Of a stretch of 6,562 nucleotides of DNA, positions 1 to 6,562 are shown in pieces. Below the pieces are notes generated by a model, which did no database searches, was not told where the DNA came from, and saw nothing but the letters and a program-made list of their open reading frames with translations. Each line of letters starts with the position of its first letter. Position 1 is the first letter of the stretch. Source of the DNA: an uncultured Oscillospiraceae bacterium (GTDB taxonomy: Bacteria; Bacillota; Clostridia; Oscillospirales; Acutalibacteraceae); contig USBH01000095.1 of NCBI GenBank assembly GCA_900552925.1, forward strand, positions 1-6,562, in the 5' to 3' direction. The translations under genes and the position numbers were made by a program.

Positions 1-159
1 CCGCTGCCCCTCCGCGTAAATCGTATCGAAGGCGAGCGAGGACTTGCCCGAGCCGGAAAGGCCCGTCAGCACGACGAGCTTGTCGCGCGGCAGCTCCACG
101 CTGATGTTTTTAAGGTTGTGCTCCCGCGCCCCGGTCACAACGATATTCTTTGAACTCAT
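1..159 (-). CDS. uvrA: UvrA, excinuclease ABC subunit A (N-terminal fragment, cut by window edge)
   Basis: First 53 codons of UvrA, the ATP-driven damage sensor of nucleotide excision repair, which works as a dimer and loads UvrB onto damaged DNA. The visible protein begins [18 protein letters not shown] and continues to the Walker A loop GLSGSGKSS (about residues 33-41) followed by [12 protein letters not shown], the classic UvrA start. The rest (family length about 940 aa) lies beyond position 1. The ATG at 159 is supported by a GGTGA ribosome-binding-like sequence 7 nt upstream and by alignment with the known UvrA N-terminus. It is the third gene after uvrB and the acetyltransferase on the same strand, 79 nt after the latter's stop with no terminator between, so it probably shares the SOS-type promoter near 3099. 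No defect is visible in the part present. Confidence 0.97.
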   Translation of the reverse strand, partial: MSSKNIVVTGAREHNLKNISVELPRDKLVVLTGLSGSGKSSLAFDTIYAEGQR

Positions 160-238
160 TTCTGAATCACCATTCCTTGTCTCTCGGAAATCTCCCGCGT
201 CTGCGGCGGGCTGCACGCACAGCCGGTCGCCCCGCCGT

Positions 239-973
239 CTATTCGGAAAGCCTGCGGCTCGAAATTTCAACCCACGCCGGGTAAAAGCCGCTCTGCACCG
301 CGATGCGCTGCGAATGCAGGTTGGACGCGCCCGTGCCGTAAAACGGCGTTTTGCCGAGCGCCGCGATCCGCGCGCTGAGCATGCGCACGAGCGTTTTGCC
401 GAGCCCGCGACCACGGTATTCCGGCAGCACGTCGATGCCGACCTGCCAGAAGTCCGGCGTATCCGCCGAAGCGCCGGCCAGCGCGGCGATCGTCTCCCCG
501 GCGCACGCTGTGACCGCGATCACATCCGGACGGTCCGAATTCGCCTGCGCGCTGAGCGCGTTTAAAAAGCGTGTGTTCGGGTACAGCGCCGAAACCGATT
601 TCGCGTCGAACCAGCGTACTGTAAAGTCTTTCGGCATTACAGCCTCCGGAATCGCGCCGCCCGGCAGGAACATGTGGAACGTCGAGGTCAGCGTGAAGCC
701 GTGCCGGTTCAACTCGGCTTCGATCCCGGCGAGGTTCGGCCGCTCGAACAGCCCGTACCCGCTTTTCCCGGCAGCAAAGCGCCGCATAAAGGCGTGCAGG
801 ACGGGGTCGGCGGTCACAACGGCGCCGCGGCCCGTCGTCGCCATCTGGAAAAACGGCGCTTCGTGTGTGTAAACGCGCCGCTTCGGATGCAGGCGCGGCG
901 CCGTCAGCGTCAGCCCGTCCGCCGTGAAATCGGCCGGCTGCGCGTTGTATTCCAGCGCAAGCTGCGCCATCAT
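239..973 (-). CDS. GNAT-family N-acetyltransferase
   Basis: Predicted cytoplasmic 244-aa acetyltransferase using acetyl-CoA; substrate unknown. The C-terminal half carries the GNAT core: strand and motif [20 protein letters not shown] (residues 178-196), with the R-x-x-G-x-G acetyl-CoA pyrophosphate loop RGRGLG at 187-192, then motif [19 protein letters not shown] (213-230). The first ~110 residues are not a plain GNAT core and look like an extra N-terminal domain, as in two-domain GNAT proteins. The gene starts 31 nt after the uvrB stop and has no clear Shine-Dalgarno sequence; two adjacent ATGs (973 and 970) are possible starts, so translation may depend on ribosomes finishing uvrB. It lies between uvrB and uvrA on the same strand, so it is probably co-induced with excision repair, but nothing in the protein ties it to repair. 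Function beyond acetyl transfer is not assigned. Confidence 0.88.
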   Translation of the reverse strand: MMAQLALEYNAQPADFTADGLTLTAPRLHPKRRVYTHEAPFFQMATTGRGAVVTADPVLHAFMRRFAAGKSGYGLFERPNLAGIEAELNRHGFTLTSTFHMFLPGGAIPEAVMPKDFTVRWFDAKSVSALYPNTRFLNALSAQANSDRPDVIAVTACAGETIAALAGASADTPDFWQVGIDVLPEYRGRGLGKTLVRMLSARIAALGKTPFYGTGASNLHSQRIAVQSGFYPAWVEISSRRLSE

Positions 974-1004
974 ATCTGTAAAGCATTTTTACTTGTCGAT
1001 CATT

Positions 1005-2981
<1,977 letters not shown>

Positions 2982-3050
2982 ACGCACATCCCCCATCCTC
3001 CGCACAGCGGCTCGCGCCGCCGGCTTCAAAGCGCATTGCTGCGCCGCTCT

Positions 3051-3064
3051 CGAACAAACATTTC
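3051..3064 (-). promoter_or_regulatory. Putative LexA/DinR SOS box of the uvrB operon
   Basis: The top strand reads CGAACAAACATTTC. Against the Bacillus-type SOS consensus CGAACRNRYGTTYC this matches 13 of 14 positions, the only miss being A for G at the tenth base. It begins 7 nt downstream of the -10 hexamer, over the expected start of transcription, where a bound repressor would block initiation. uvrB-uvrA is a classic LexA target in Firmicutes, so the location fits. The right half-site is imperfect, so affinity may be moderate. LexA itself is not in the window. Confidence 0.7.
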
Positions 3065-3070
3065 CACCTT

Positions 3071-3099
3071 ATTTTACACGCTTCCCGCCCTTTTGTCAA
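3071..3099 (-). promoter_or_regulatory. Sigma-A promoter of uvrB-GNAT-uvrA
   Basis: Reading the minus strand: TTGACA (3099-3094, perfect -35), a 17-nt spacer, then TAAAAT (3076-3071, five of six matches to TATAAT). Expected start point is near 3064, giving a 5' untranslated region of about 80 nt before the uvrB ATG at 2981. The AT-rich -10 stands out in strongly GC-rich surroundings. Confidence 0.85.
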
Positions 3100-3292
3100 C
3101 GCCTGTTTGCCGGATTCCGCGCCCCGAATCGACGCCGCCGAAAAGCCGCCCGCGCCTTTGACGATAGCCTTTCCCGCACGGCCCTTTCCATACGGTGCGG
3201 CGCGCAAGCGCGGAGACAAAACGCGGCGGCCAATCCCCCTGCCGCGCGGCCTTTCCCGGCGGAAATGCCGACTTGTTCGCTCTGCTCTCTGC
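3100..3292. other. Intergenic stretch with no recognised gene
   Basis: GC-rich sequence between the uvrB promoter and the nuclease terminator. Open frames here on either strand are shadows without ribosome binding sites or recognisable protein. A GC inverted repeat (CGCGGC/GCCGCG, near 3222-3246) lacks a T run. I see no RNA gene or operator in it. Confidence 0.6.
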
Positions 3293-3346
3293 AAAAAAAG
3301 CAGGAAGCGGAGACCGCGGTTCGCCCGCGTTCCGCTTCCTGCTTTT
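3293..3346 (-). terminator. Rho-independent terminator after the nuclease gene (probably bidirectional)
   Basis: A 16-bp perfect stem pairs 3296-3311 with 3331-3346, and an inner 5-bp stem (3315-3319 with 3325-3329) closes a TTCGC loop. On the minus strand the hairpin ends in seven Ts (3299-3293), starting 26 nt after the nuclease stop codon. On the plus strand it ends in four Ts, so it may also stop transcription from the left. Confidence 0.92.
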
Positions 3347-3371
3347 ATGATACAAAATCCGCCGCGCACCG

Positions 3372-4247
3372 CTACGGGTTGCAGCTCCCGCACGGCGCAT
3401 AGCCCTGCTCGATCAGCGCTTCCCGGCTGCCGTGGAACGTCTCCCGGTTCTCCTCGCGCATCGAATCGACCGAGGCGCAGTCCGGCCTGTGGAATTTCTT
3501 CGACCGGACATTCAGGATATACGTTTCGTCCTGCGCCGGTTCGGCGGAGGATTCCGCGCCCGCGGCACGGCTCTCACCGGTCCGGTAGTCGATCTCGACG
3601 CCGGGCTGATTGTTGTAGACGTACACGTTGAAGCAGACGCCGTCGCCCTCGTCCTCGACCGACCATGCCTCCATCTGCACGCCGCGGGCCACAAGCTCCT
3701 CCGCCTCAAACACGGGCGTCACGCGGTAGAGGACATGGTTGCCGGTCTCCTTGACGTAGTCGGCCACCATGTTTTCAAACGGCAGCATGCCCTCGACATT
3801 CATGTAGCGCGTGCCGGTGATCAGGTTTCGCTCGTTGGCGTTCTCGCCGGTCAGCTGAAAGCCGATCAGGTGGCAGCGGTTGTACAGATAGCCGCCGTCC
3901 ACGAAGTCGTATTCGGCATTCTGCCAGCCGGTCGGCCGAACCTGGCTGATGCTCTCGCGCTCCTGCGTCGGCATCAGGTCCTGCCCGATGCAGGCGAACG
4001 CCGGGCCGCAGCGGCCCAGCTCGTCCAGCGCGCTGTACGTCTCAAAGGATTCCGCCGTCCGCTCCGCTTCGGAAAACGCCGGCTGGTTCCCGTCGATCTC
4101 CACATACGGGGCGTCGCTGAAGGCCGGGACGTCCTCCAGCGCGACCGCCGCGGCCGGCGCGCTGCCCGGCTCCGCAAGCGATGCGCACCCGCCGAACAGA
4201 ACGAAAACCGCCAGCAGCAGCGGCAGAAGAACACGGTGTTTTTTCAT
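3372..4247 (-). CDS. Exported lipoprotein-type DNA/RNA non-specific endonuclease with Cys/His tail
   Basis: A 291-aa predicted secreted nuclease that cuts DNA and/or RNA outside the membrane. It starts with a charged MKKHR, a hydrophobic stretch (6-18) and LFGGC (17-21), a lipobox-like site with Cys21 as the anchor. The core resembles the Endonuclea_NS_2 / EndA type of beta-beta-alpha-metal nucleases: YLYNRCHLIGFQLTG (120-134) holds NRCH (123-126), a variant of the DRGH motif with His126 as general base, and ERNLITGTRYMN (139-150) supplies the metal-binding Asn141. After a low-complexity linker (about 224-240), a tail with YILNVRSKKFHRPDC (243-257) and CGSC (286-289) could form a metal site. 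The ATG at 4247 has AAGGAG 11 nt upstream and overlaps the previous gene's stop as ATGA, indicating translational coupling. Roles such as nutrient scavenging, competition or DNA processing for uptake cannot be told apart here. Confidence 0.9.
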   Translation of the reverse strand: MKKHRVLLPLLLAVFVLFGGCASLAEPGSAPAAAVALEDVPAFSDAPYVEIDGNQPAFSEAERTAESFETYSALDELGRCGPAFACIGQDLMPTQERESISQVRPTGWQNAEYDFVDGGYLYNRCHLIGFQLTGENANERNLITGTRYMNVEGMLPFENMVADYVKETGNHVLYRVTPVFEAEELVARGVQMEAWSVEDEGDGVCFNVYVYNNQPGVEIDYRTGESRAAGAESSAEPAQDETYILNVRSKKFHRPDCASVDSMREENRETFHGSREALIEQGYAPCGSCNP

Positions 4248-4651
4248 CTTTCGTAAATCTCCTTTGTGATTTTTTCGTGGGAAAAGCCGGGAAAATCCGA
4301 TGCGGCAACCAAATGCCACCCGCTCTCGAGCGCCAGGTCCAGACGCATGTCCGCCGGATAGACGCGGTTCCAGCGGTAGACCGTCAGCCGCTCGATCGCT
4401 GCCGCCCATGGGGCGAGCAGCAGATTCTCCACAAAGCAGACGTCCTCCCGCCCGGCCGCAGCCAGCGGGTCGTCCTCTACGCGGATCCGTTCGCCCGCGC
4501 GCTCGAACAGCGGCGCCGAAAAGCCGTTCACCAGCAGCCGCTTTTCGCCCAGCTCCCGCAGGATATCCTCGACGACCCTGCGGTCCCGGCTCTGCCGCCT
4601 CCGGTTGAACAGCATGCCGTTCCGGTCGTCCAGACAAACGATGACTCTCAT
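4244..4651 (-). CDS. Uncharacterised 135-aa protein, operon partner of the nuclease
   Basis: Small protein without signal peptide or membrane segment, so probably cytoplasmic. It begins MRVIVCLDDRNGMLFNRRRQ (a likely first beta strand and a basic loop), has CFVENLLLAPW (72-82) and VYRWNRVYPADM (91-102) in the middle, and ends FSHEKITKEIYER. I recall similar small proteins in Clostridia, some carrying a transferred label 'ribonuclease Z'; the sequence has no HxHxDH metallo-hydrolase motif, so that label is unsupported. The start at 4651 is fixed by AAGGAGG with a 7-nt spacer. Its stop overlaps the nuclease start by four bases, and the nuclease's ribosome binding site lies inside this gene, so the two are made together. 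Function unknown; a partner or inhibitor of the nuclease is possible but only inferred. Confidence 0.85.
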   Translation of the reverse strand: MRVIVCLDDRNGMLFNRRRQSRDRRVVEDILRELGEKRLLVNGFSAPLFERAGERIRVEDDPLAAAGREDVCFVENLLLAPWAAAIERLTVYRWNRVYPADMRLDLALESGWHLVAASDFPGFSHEKITKEIYER

Positions 4652-4658
4652 GCCCGCG

Positions 4659-4665
4659 CCTCCTT
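4659..4665 (-). promoter_or_regulatory. Strong ribosome binding site of the 135-aa gene
   Basis: AAGGAGG on the minus strand, 7 nt before the ATG at 4651. It decides that start over longer in-frame extensions such as the one from 4681. Confidence 0.85.
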
Positions 4666-4693
4666 TTCCTTGCCGACACATGTTTTGTTTTCC

Positions 4694-4722
4694 ATTATAT
4701 CACGCCGAACGGCAAATGAACA
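4694..4722 (-). promoter_or_regulatory. Extended -10 promoter of the small protein-nuclease operon
   Basis: On the minus strand TGATATAAT (4702-4694) is a perfect extended -10 (TGn plus TATAAT). With a 17-nt spacer the -35 would be TGTTCA (4722-4717), matching only three of six bases, as is common where the TG extension is present. Expected start near 4687, about 36 nt before the ATG at 4651. Confidence 0.75.
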
Positions 4723-4723
4723 G

Positions 4724-4751
4724 CCCAAACCGCAGAGCGCTCCGTTTTGGG
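4724..4751. repeat. Imperfect inverted repeat between two divergent promoters
   Basis: CCCAAA (4724-4729) pairs with TTTGGG (4746-4751), with a perfect 8-bp palindrome GAGCGCTC (4735-4742) inside. It directly abuts the weak -35 of the leftward promoter and ends 10 bp before the -35 of the rightward one, a fitting place for a regulator to bind. No regulator gene is present, so operator function is only a possibility. Confidence 0.4.
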
Positions 4752-4761
4752 ACTGCAGCTA

Positions 4762-4790
4762 TTGACATTTCACTTCTTTCCAATTATACT
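4762..4790 (+). promoter_or_regulatory. Sigma-A promoter of the leader RNA and MATE pump
   Basis: TTGACA (4762-4767, perfect -35), 17-nt spacer, TATACT (4785-4790, five of six -10 matches). Transcription should start near 4797, about 250 nt before the pump's start codon, leaving room for the whole structured leader. Confidence 0.88.
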
Positions 4791-4796
4791 ATATTC

Positions 4797-4998
4797 TGAC
4801 TCGCCCGCATCAGGTCATTTAAGAGGCCCACGCAGGCGGTCAGTCGGCTCTTTCAAGCAAAAAACGCAGGCTTTCGCCTGTTGAATCGACGTCATCGGAG
4901 GACCGTGTATCGCAATACACAATAGAGATGCTTCATCTCTGGTCGGATAAGATGTCGGGTGCGCCCGGTTATTCTCAGGATAATCGGGCGCTTTTTTT
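4797..4998 (+). ncRNA. Structured cis-regulatory leader, candidate riboswitch (possibly guanidine-IV/mepA type)
   Basis: Untranslated leader of about 200 nt ahead of the MATE gene, with no ATG in its first 125 nt. Pairings read by eye: a long-range P1 of ten base pairs joining 4802-4811 to 4951-4961 (one bulged T at 4955); a junction closed by GACC/GGTC (4901-4904 with 4941-4944) holding two perfect hairpins, 4905-4910/4915-4920 with CGCA loop and 4924-4930/4934-4940 with CTT loop; and CAGGC/GCCTG (4867-4871/4876-4880) with TTTC loop. It ends in a strong terminator that shares one base with P1. CGGG at 4956-4959, the 3' strand of P1, can instead pair with CCCG at 4964-4967 in the terminator's left arm, an attenuator logic. 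Guanidine-IV (mepA motif) RNAs are known to control MepA-like MATE genes in Clostridia, hence the class suggestion, but I could not match a consensus from memory. I see no TPP, FMN, SAM, cobalamin or T-box signature. Confidence 0.72.
4961..4998 (+). terminator. Intrinsic terminator (attenuator) ending the leader RNA
   Basis: A perfect 12-bp stem including one G-T pair (4961-4972 with 4980-4991), a 7-nt loop TCTCAGG, and seven Ts (4992-4998). It lies 52 nt before the pump's start codon and after the promoter, so it must be bypassed for the pump to be expressed: a switch rather than a gene end. Confidence 0.92.
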
Positions 4999-5050
4999 GT
5001 ATGCAGGGCCATAAATTCATTTTGTTTTGAAAGGACTGGGTAGACCGGAT

Positions 5051-6415
5051 ATGAATTCAAACGCATTGTTCGCAAAGACACCACCGCTGAAGCTCTTCTT
5101 CATCGCCTCCATCCCGGGTGCGGTGAGCATGCTGGCTTCCGCGCTGTACCAGACGCTCGACGGCGTTTTCGTCGGGCAGTTTCTGGGCGCTACGGCCTTC
5201 GCGGCGCTCAATCTGGCCATGCCGTTCGTCATCATCAATTTTTCGCTGGCCGATCTGATCGGCGTCGGCTCCGCCGTCCCGATCTCCATCTGCCTCGGCC
5301 GGAAGGACGAGCAGGAGGCAAACAACATCTTCACCTGTGCCTGCCTGATGATCGTCGGCGCGGGCGTCGTGATCGGCGGCATCCTGTTTGCGGCGGCCCC
5401 GCTTCTGATCCGCCTGATGGGCGCCGAGGGGGAATTCGCCGACTTCGCGGTCCAGTACCTGCGCGTGTACGCCATCTGCTCGCCGATCACGACGATCATT
5501 TTTGCTGTCGACAATTTTCTTCGGATCTGCGGGTTTATCCGCGGCAGTATGCTCCTGAATATTTTCATGTCCGTGATCAGCGCCATTCTGGAGTTCCTCT
5601 TTCTCGGCGTATTCCGCTGGGGCATCTGGGCGGCGGCGCTCGCGACCTGCTCCGGCATGCTCGTCTGCGTCCTCATCGCCTTCATCCCCTTTTTCCGCGG
5701 CAAGGCGCAGCTGCGGTTCTGCCGCCCGCGCTTCAGCCGCCGCATGATCCGCCAGATCATCGCCTGCGGCAGCCCAAACTTTTTGAACAACATCGCCGGC
5801 CGCATCACTTCGATCCTGATGAACGCGATCCTCGTGCGCCTCGGCGGCGAGTCGGCCGTATCGGTTTACGGCGTGCTGATGTTCGCCGACGGCGTCGTCC
5901 AGCCGCTGCTGTACGGCATGTGCGACTCCCTGCAGCCCGCAGTCGGCTACAACTGGGGCGCGCAGAAATACTCCCGCGTCCGCGCGATCGAGAAATGCTG
6001 CTTTGCGGCAAGCGCCGTCGTTTCGCTGCTGGCCGTCGCGGTCATCGCCCTGTTCCCGGAGCAGATCACGAACCTGTTCGTCGCGGACGCCGACGCGGAT
6101 TTCCTGCGCGTCTCGGTCTGGGCGCTGCAGCTGTTCAGCCTGACCTACATCACCCGCTGGTTCTCCTTCGCCACGCAGAGCTACATGCTGGCCGTCGAAA
6201 AGCCGCTGCCCGCCTCGCTGATCTCGGTGGGCACCGCGCTGGTCTTCCCCGTCCTGCTGATCGCCGTGCTGTGGCCGCTGGGCCTGACGGGCATCTGGCT
6301 CAACTTTGCGGGCACCGCGCTGCTCGCCGCCATCCTCTCGCTGATCATCCTGCGGAAAGCGCGCAGCGAGCTGAACAAGCCGGACGTGGAAACGCCGGCC
6401 GCCGAACAGAACTGA
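5051..6415 (+). CDS. MATE-family multidrug efflux transporter, MepA-like
   Basis: A 454-aa integral membrane antiporter of the multidrug and toxic compound extrusion family, exporting cationic compounds in exchange for Na+ or H+. Length and about twelve hydrophobic segments fit. The N-terminal half has IPGAVSMLASALYQTLDGVF (21-40) and VGQFLGATAFAALNLAMP (41-58), then GVGSAVPISICLGRKDEQEA (71-90), the conserved loop of MepA-type proteins. The second half has MFADGVVQPLLYGMCDSLQP (277-296) followed by AVGYNWGAQKYSRVRA (297-312). The ATG at 5051 gives the usual short N-terminus. The nearest Shine-Dalgarno, GAAAGGA (5029-5035), is unusually far at 15 nt; a TTG at 5027 in frame would add eight unrelated residues and has no ribosome binding site. 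Expression is probably gated by the upstream leader and terminator. Substrate not deducible; guanidinium or related cations if the leader class is right. Confidence 0.95.
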   Translation: MNSNALFAKTPPLKLFFIASIPGAVSMLASALYQTLDGVFVGQFLGATAFAALNLAMPFVIINFSLADLIGVGSAVPISICLGRKDEQEANNIFTCACLMIVGAGVVIGGILFAAAPLLIRLMGAEGEFADFAVQYLRVYAICSPITTIIFAVDNFLRICGFIRGSMLLNIFMSVISAILEFLFLGVFRWGIWAAALATCSGMLVCVLIAFIPFFRGKAQLRFCRPRFSRRMIRQIIACGSPNFLNNIAGRITSILMNAILVRLGGESAVSVYGVLMFADGVVQPLLYGMCDSLQPAVGYNWGAQKYSRVRAIEKCCFAASAVVSLLAVAVIALFPEQITNLFVADADADFLRVSVWALQLFSLTYITRWFSFATQSYMLAVEKPLPASLISVGTALVFPVLLIAVLWPLGLTGIWLNFAGTALLAAILSLIILRKARSELNKPDVETPAAEQN

Positions 6416-6436
6416 ATTCCCGCGCGGCATGCGCGG

Positions 6437-6475
6437 CAAAGCAAAAGGCCGGCTTGAAGCCGGCCTTTTGCTTTG
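6437..6475 (+). terminator. Hairpin terminator after the MATE gene
   Basis: A perfect 17-bp stem (6437-6453 with 6459-6475) around a TTGAA loop, 21 nt after the stop codon. The GC core GGCCGGC/GCCGGCC is flanked by AAAA and TTTT, so it can act in either direction. The T run is only four long and then interrupted by GC. Confidence 0.85.
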
Positions 6476-6516
6476 TGCGCGATGCGGGGCGGGACGCTGC
6501 CCTGTCCCCTCAAGGG

Positions 6517-6562
6517 CTGTCTCTTATACACATCTGACGCTGCCGACGAATTAGACGGTGTA
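6517..6562. other. Nextera/Tn5 sequencing adapter left on the contig end (not genomic)
   Basis: 6517-6535 is the 19-bp Tn5 mosaic end CTGTCTCTTATACACATCT; 6536-6549 (GACGCTGCCGACGA) completes the reverse complement of the Nextera read-1 adapter; 6550-6557 (ATTAGACG) is the reverse complement of an i5 index, CGTCTAAT, which I recall as S510; GTGTA (6558-6562) begins the P5 primer sequence. The order mosaic end, adapter, 8-base index, P5 is exactly that of a read running through a short insert. Genomic sequence therefore ends at 6516. Confidence 0.98.

Noticed and set aside
160..238. Terminator between the acetyltransferase and uvrA
   Set aside because: A small CCGC/GCGG hairpin near 197-208 has no T run, so the genes are most likely co-transcribed.
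2982..3029. Upstream in-frame start adding 16 residues to UvrB
   Set aside because: No ribosome binding site, and the extension does not resemble UvrB; the ATG at 2981 has a good one and gives the family N-terminus.
4248..4679. 144-residue N-terminal extension of the nuclease
   Set aside because: It overlaps the 135-aa gene in another frame and is Arg/Gly-rich noise. The ATG at 4247 gives a proper signal sequence and has its own ribosome binding site.
4783..4788. A second TATAAT on the minus strand overlapping the rightward -10
   Set aside because: No -35 at 16-18 nt and no TG extension; it is the complement of an AT-rich -10.
4797..4998. T-box, TPP, FMN, SAM, lysine or cobalamin riboswitch
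   Set aside because: None of the hallmark conserved strings (for example AGGGTGG of T-boxes or CTGAGA of TPP) is present, and the downstream gene is an efflux pump.
5027..5050. TTG start adding eight residues to the MATE protein
   Set aside because: Would place the only Shine-Dalgarno inside the gene and has none of its own.
5057..6439. 460-codon open frame on the minus strand opposite the MATE gene
   Set aside because: Low-complexity Asp/Arg/Gly/Ala/Gln composition typical of an antisense shadow; the plus-strand frame is a clear membrane transporter.

Overview
The window is a 6.5 kb piece of GC-rich, Gram-positive bacterial DNA. Strong AAGGAGG-type ribosome binding sites, sigma-A promoters in short AT-rich gaps, a Bacillus/Clostridia-type LexA box and the gene families point to a high-GC member of Clostridia (an Oscillospiraceae/Ruminococcaceae-like gut anaerobe is my best guess, inferred, not proven). 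The last 46 bases (6517-6562) are not genomic. They are Nextera/Tn5 sequencing adapter with part of an index, so this is probably the end of an assembled contig.

Region 1 (1-3099, minus strand) is a DNA-repair operon. A consensus promoter (3071-3099) with a 13/14 match to the LexA/DinR SOS box over its expected start point (3051-3064) drives uvrB (complete, 658 aa), a GNAT acetyltransferase (244 aa) and the start of uvrA (first 53 codons, running off the left edge). UvrA and UvrB are damage-recognition and loading partners of nucleotide excision repair; the acetyltransferase between them has no evident repair role.

Region 2 (3293-4722, minus strand) is a two-gene operon with its own extended -10 promoter and a strong terminator. 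An uncharacterised 135-aa cytoplasmic protein overlaps by ATGA a lipoprotein-type DNA/RNA non-specific endonuclease (291 aa, NRCH active-site motif) that carries a small Cys/His metal-site-like tail.

Region 3 (4724-6475, plus strand) is divergently transcribed. A consensus promoter (4762-4790) starts a ~200-nt, highly structured leader that ends in a perfect 12-bp terminator hairpin plus seven Ts, placed just before a 454-aa MATE-family efflux pump of the MepA type. This is the layout of a transcription-attenuating riboswitch. Its position before a MepA-like MATE gene makes guanidine-IV (mepA motif) the leading class hypothesis, not confirmed from sequence alone. A long hairpin terminator closes the unit.

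The most interesting items are the leader RNA, including a 5' half the class hypothesis does not explain, and the uncharacterised protein coupled to the exported nuclease. The adapter is the most important technical point.
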